64,000 bases of DNA, from contig NZ_CP040396.1 of assembly GCF_005577435.1 (NCBI RefSeq), forward strand, positions 4,233,001 to 4,297,000. Reading direction: 5' to 3'. The translations under genes were made by a program, and so were the position numbers. The notes beneath the pieces were generated by a model. It did no database searches. It was given only the letters and a program-made list of their open reading frames with translations, and was not told the DNA's origin. Shown here piece by piece: positions 60,972 through 64,000 of the stretch; within the stretch, counting starts at the first letter, position 1; each line of letters begins with the position of its first letter. The stretch comes from Paenibacillus algicola. Its GTDB lineage: Bacteria; Bacillota; Bacilli; Paenibacillales; Paenibacillaceae.

Positions 60972-62468
60972 ATGAAAAAGAAAACGAAAGCATTCACTTT
61001 GTTATCTACCGCCGTCCTGGTTGGTGTTGTCGGCTGCAGCAATGGCGGCTCTTCAGCCACACCAGCCAAGACCCCCGATTCCAGTTCATCCGAGCCCTTT
61101 GAGTTGAGCCTCCAGTTTCACCACGAGTCCCAAGTGCCGGAGAACGATTCCAGAATTCTGAAAATGATCGAAGAATACACCAACACGAACATTAACGTCA
61201 TCGGCGTCCCTTCTTCAAGTAACACCGAGAAGTTTAGCGTTACCGTGGCCTCGGGCAACTTCCCTTCCGCGATCAAAGCTTTTTATGAAGTCCCGGTGGT
61301 TAATGCGATCAAGAGCGGCGTATTCTGGGAGATCGGGCCCTATCTGAAGGATTACCCGAACCTGTCTGCGATCAAGCCGCAGGTCTATGACAACCTGAAG
61401 GTTCAAGGCAAAATTTACGGGATTCCGTCGGTCCGCGATTTAGCCCGAAACACCATCACTTACCGGAAAGACTGGCTGGAAAAGCTCGGACTGCCAGAGC
61501 CAGCCACCGTCGATGAGTTTTACAATATGCTGAAGGCGTTTACAACGCAGGATCCGGACGGCAACGGCAAGGATGACACCTATGGCCTGATCGAGAGCAA
61601 CTCTCTGGCCAACTTTGATATGATTGCCGGTTTCTTTGGCGCCCCGAATCAATGGGGCGTAGAGGACGGCAAGCTGATCCCATCCTTCCAGACCGAAGCC
61701 TATTTAGAAGCGCTGCAATTCTACCGGAAGCTCTTTGACGAGAAAATTATTAATCAGGATTTCCCGATTACGTCCTACGAGAACTGGTTCAAACTGTGGG
61801 ATACCGCGAAAGCCGGCGCCATGAAGCAGGTAACCACGGTAGCGCTCCATCGTGAGCGTGGTGCACAGAAGATCGATCCGGACGCGAAGGTCGGCATGGT
61901 TTCTTTGATTGAGGGACCGCGTGGCACTCAGATCTTTTCCGAGAGCGGCAGCAACGGCTTCTTCCTGATCTCCAAGTCTGCCGTCAAGACAGAAGAAGAG
62001 CTGAAGAAAGTGCTGGACTTCTTCGACAAGCTGATGGACGAAGAGATGTCTAACATTTTCACCTGGGGTATTGAAGGCGAAACCTATGCCATCAAGGACG
62101 GAAAGGCAGAGCACACGGATAAAGAGGGCTTCTCCAGATTGATGTCTCCATACACGCAGCTTTCCGTAGGTATGCTTACTGAAAACGCTACCCCTGGTGT
62201 GCTGCATCCCCTGGAGCAATTAGCTTTGGATATGAATAAGGAAAATGAAGCGGTGGCTGTAGCCAATCCCGCCCTGACCCTGGATTCCGAGACGAATACC
62301 GAGAAGGGTGCGCAGCTGAAGAAAATCATTGAGGATGCCCGCGTCCGATTCATACTGGGTGAGATTGATGAAGCCGCCTGGCAGGCTGCTATTGATCAGT
62401 GGAAAAAAGACGGCGGTCAGCAAATTATGGACGAATTCACCGCGGCGTATAACGCAAGTAATAAATAA
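60972..62468 (+). CDS. Sugar-binding lipoprotein 3 (LplA-like)
   Basis: 498 residues, ATG 7 bases after GGGAGG. Lipobox VVGC, linker SSATPAKTPDSSSSEP. Overall clearly homologous to proteins 1 and 2 but more diverged, notably in likely ligand-contact stretches (LQFHHESQVPEND in place of LLFHYETEPPKND; NSLANFDMIAGFF in place of NALFNMD-ITAYF). It may bind a different but related sugar. Confidence 0.92.
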   Translation: MKKKTKAFTLLSTAVLVGVVGCSNGGSSATPAKTPDSSSSEPFELSLQFHHESQVPENDSRILKMIEEYTNTNINVIGVPSSSNTEKFSVTVASGNFPSAIKAFYEVPVVNAIKSGVFWEIGPYLKDYPNLSAIKPQVYDNLKVQGKIYGIPSVRDLARNTITYRKDWLEKLGLPEPATVDEFYNMLKAFTTQDPDGNGKDDTYGLIESNSLANFDMIAGFFGAPNQWGVEDGKLIPSFQTEAYLEALQFYRKLFDEKIINQDFPITSYENWFKLWDTAKAGAMKQVTTVALHRERGAQKIDPDAKVGMVSLIEGPRGTQIFSESGSNGFFLISKSAVKTEEELKKVLDFFDKLMDEEMSNIFTWGIEGETYAIKDGKAEHTDKEGFSRLMSPYTQLSVGMLTENATPGVLHPLEQLALDMNKENEAVAVANPALTLDSETNTEKGAQLKKIIEDARVRFILGEIDEAAWQAAIDQWKKDGGQQIMDEFTAAYNASNK

Positions 62469-62485
62469 GCTTTGTGATCTCAAAT

Positions 62486-62516
62486 GCCGGCCCCGCTTTG
62501 ACGGGGCTGGTTTTTT
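62486..62516 (+). terminator. Terminator after binding protein 3
   Basis: GCCGGCCCCG and CGGGGCTGGT (G-T pairs) around CTTTGA, then TTTTTG. Confidence 0.88.
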
Positions 62517-62719
62517 GGCGTGCAGGGATGCTCTCTGCAGGCTGCTGCAGCCCAAGCATGTGCGGGGCCCATAAACGGCAGCATATTTTTCCTCATCGGG
62601 CTGTATAATGATATGATAAGGTACTGTTTCATGAAGAATACGTAACAAGTGCGAAAATTGTCGAGACAAAAGCGAGCTTTTTCGTTATCATGAAAACATG
62701 ATCATGACATCTAGGCAGC

Positions 62720-62733
62720 ATGATTTAAATCAT
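62720..62733. promoter_or_regulatory. Perfect 14-bp palindrome before the NSS transporter gene
   Basis: ATGATTTAAATCAT is fully symmetric. It lies 110 bases before the start codon in an otherwise gene-free 375-bp stretch that also has a TATAAT at about 62604. The binding protein is unknown; the TGAT-N4-ATCA core resembles FNR/CRP-type half-sites. Confidence 0.4.
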
Positions 62734-62843
62734 AAGCATTTTTTGCTTCGTGGCTGTTTCACTGACCTCTGTGGTGACTAATAGTATTTATCTAGAAAGA
62801 AGAGAAATGAAGAGCATGATTTCATGCCTGACAGGAGGCCTTT

Positions 62844-64000
62844 ATGAAGCAGCAACAACCTCAGCATTCCCTGGCCTCGGACAAGACCGAGCGCTTTTCG
62901 TCCCGAGGCTTTATCCTGGCTGCCATCGGCAGCTCAGTCGGCCTCGGCAACATGTGGAAGTTTCCATATATTACGGGAGAGAACGGCGGGGCAGCATTCT
63001 TCCTGCTGTTTATTCTCTGTCTCGTGCTGGTCGGTCTGCCTGTGCTGGTCGCAGAGCTTTCCATCGGCCGTACCGGACGCGGCAGCGCCGCCTCCTCGTA
63101 TAGTAAGGCCGGTGGGCCCAAGGCATTCCGTTTCTTCGGACTGCTGCAGGTGCTGGCACCCTTTCTGATCCTGTCCTTTTATTTCATCATCGCCGGCTGG
63201 ACGGTGCACTACGCTGTGCTCTCCTTTAGCGGCGAGCTGTTCCAAAGTACGGACTTTGATGGACAATTTGGCGGCTTCGTCAGCGGCTATATGCCATTGG
63301 TGTGGCACGTCGTTGTCATGGCGTTAACCGCGCTGATCGTCATTAAAGGCATTGCCGGCGGCATTGAAAAATTCAATAAGGTGCTGATTCCCGCCCTTAT
63401 CGTGCTGCTCATCATCCTGATGATCCGGGCATTGACCTTGCCGGGCGCTGCAGAAGGCGTCTCCTTCTTCCTGAAGCCCGACTTCTCGCGGCTCTCTGCC
63501 GAGGCTGCGCTCGTAGCGCTGGGGCATGCCTTCTTCTCCCTCTCTCTCGGGATGGGAATTATGCTGACCTTCGGCGCGTATATGGATAAGCGCCAATCTA
63601 TGGGCTCGGCCAGTGCAGCCATTGGCGCCGGGGATCTCATCTATGCTTTTATTGCCGGCCTGATCGTATTTCCGACGATCGCTTCCTTCGGCATTGCGCC
63701 GGACAGCGGACCGTCTCTGGTATTTAAGGCTCTTCCGGCTGCGTTCTCCGCAATGCCGCTGGGTTCCTTCTTCGGAGGCTTGTTCTTCATTCTGCTCGCC
63801 TTTGCAGCACTAACCTCGACGGTATCACTGCTGGAGGTACCGGTTTCGTATACCATGGAGCGTCTGCGGATGAAAAGAACGCCCGCCGTGCTGCTGGTCT
63901 CGGCGCTTGTTCTGCTGGTGAGCCTGCCGTCACTGCTCTCCTTCGGACTGTCGGAGCTGTTTACGAATCCGGGCGGCAAATCATTTTTTGACTGGCTCGA
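62844..64000 (+). CDS. Sodium-dependent transporter, NSS/SNF family, 5' part
   Basis: At least 385 residues; the gene runs off the window end. ATG 5 bases after AGGAGG, MKQQQPQHSLASDKTERF. Neurotransmitter:sodium symporter fold of the LeuT/YocR type: helix 1 GSSVGLGNMWKFPYITGENGG with the unwound sodium/substrate site, then RTGRGSAASSY, and HAFFSLSLGMGIMLTFGAY (helix 6 region). Imports an amino acid or amine with Na+. Substrate not determinable. Confidence 0.93.
   Translation, partial: MKQQQPQHSLASDKTERFSSRGFILAAIGSSVGLGNMWKFPYITGENGGAAFFLLFILCLVLVGLPVLVAELSIGRTGRGSAASSYSKAGGPKAFRFFGLLQVLAPFLILSFYFIIAGWTVHYAVLSFSGELFQSTDFDGQFGGFVSGYMPLVWHVVVMALTALIVIKGIAGGIEKFNKVLIPALIVLLIILMIRALTLPGAAEGVSFFLKPDFSRLSAEAALVALGHAFFSLSLGMGIMLTFGAYMDKRQSMGSASAAIGAGDLIYAFIAGLIVFPTIASFGIAPDSGPSLVFKALPAAFSAMPLGSFFGGLFFILLAFAALTSTVSLLEVPVSYTMERLRMKRTPAVLLVSALVLLVSLPSLLSFGLSELFTNPGGKSFFDWL

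Overview
The window reads as a chromosomal segment of a Paenibacillus-like endospore-forming Firmicute. I infer this from strong AGGAGG-type ribosome binding sites, a T-box leader, CsoR and Fur-type control, LplABC-type sugar importers with YesS-like AraC regulators, and a GC-rich Bacilli gene set (MpsC-like, CsbD, CymR-independent cysK, GreA, YusV, YeiH). No rRNA, tRNA, prophage, complete insertion sequence or CRISPR array was seen. The species cannot be fixed from sequence reading alone.

Layout. 1-4.6 kb: end of a CBS/CorC (hemolysin-family) membrane protein, a PTS-EIIC-like membrane protein with an unusual soluble N-terminal half, a small membrane protein and fumC. 4.6-5.6 kb: a striking array of fifteen 51-bp tandem repeats in two sequence classes, bounded on the fumC side by a minus-strand terminator. 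5.6-12 kb: an IsdG-like heme monooxygenase, a small DUF4023-like protein, gdhA, and a minus-strand sulfonate-type ABC importer operon that ends in cysK. 12-20.5 kb: lipL, a ThuA-like protein, a DUF378 protein, an HNH nuclease, a LysR/YeiH divergent pair, an MHYT-GGDEF-EAL signalling protein and a tandem MpsC-like protein. 20.5-28.3 kb: a candidate minus-strand small RNA, cytoplasmic alpha-amylase, csbD, glutathione peroxidase, a HAD phosphatase, an AT-rich patch with a 53-residue membrane peptide and a gene remnant, a methyltransferase, a split ThrE-type exporter and an LLM flavin oxidoreductase.

28.4-38.1 kb: copA and csoR with a shared operator motif, a GntR-uxuA-uxuB mannonate operon with a palindromic operator, T-box-controlled trpS, an MFS transporter and a TrmB-type regulator. 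38.2-41.6 kb looks like an acquired iron/siderophore-type ABC importer of actinobacterial character: a leader ORF overlaps the lipoprotein gene, all following genes overlap by 4 bp, and the last gene is broken. 41.8-50.3 kb: a DUF6509-like protein, greA, an rlmN-family gene, a large hybrid histidine kinase with two different kinase modules, a Fur-controlled divergent pair (YcgT-like reductase and YusV-like ATPase) and a YpfJ-like metallopeptidase.

50.5-62.5 kb is a carbohydrate locus: sulfatase and SGNH esterase behind a cre-like site, a membrane AraC-type regulator, two LplB/LplC-type permeases, and three paralogous LplA-type binding lipoproteins. The operon promoter region and the regions before binding proteins 2 and 3 share conserved upstream blocks, and each binding-protein gene has its own terminator. 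The likely job is import of a sulfated or acylated oligosaccharide whose identity is unknown. The window closes inside a sodium:neurotransmitter-symporter-family gene.
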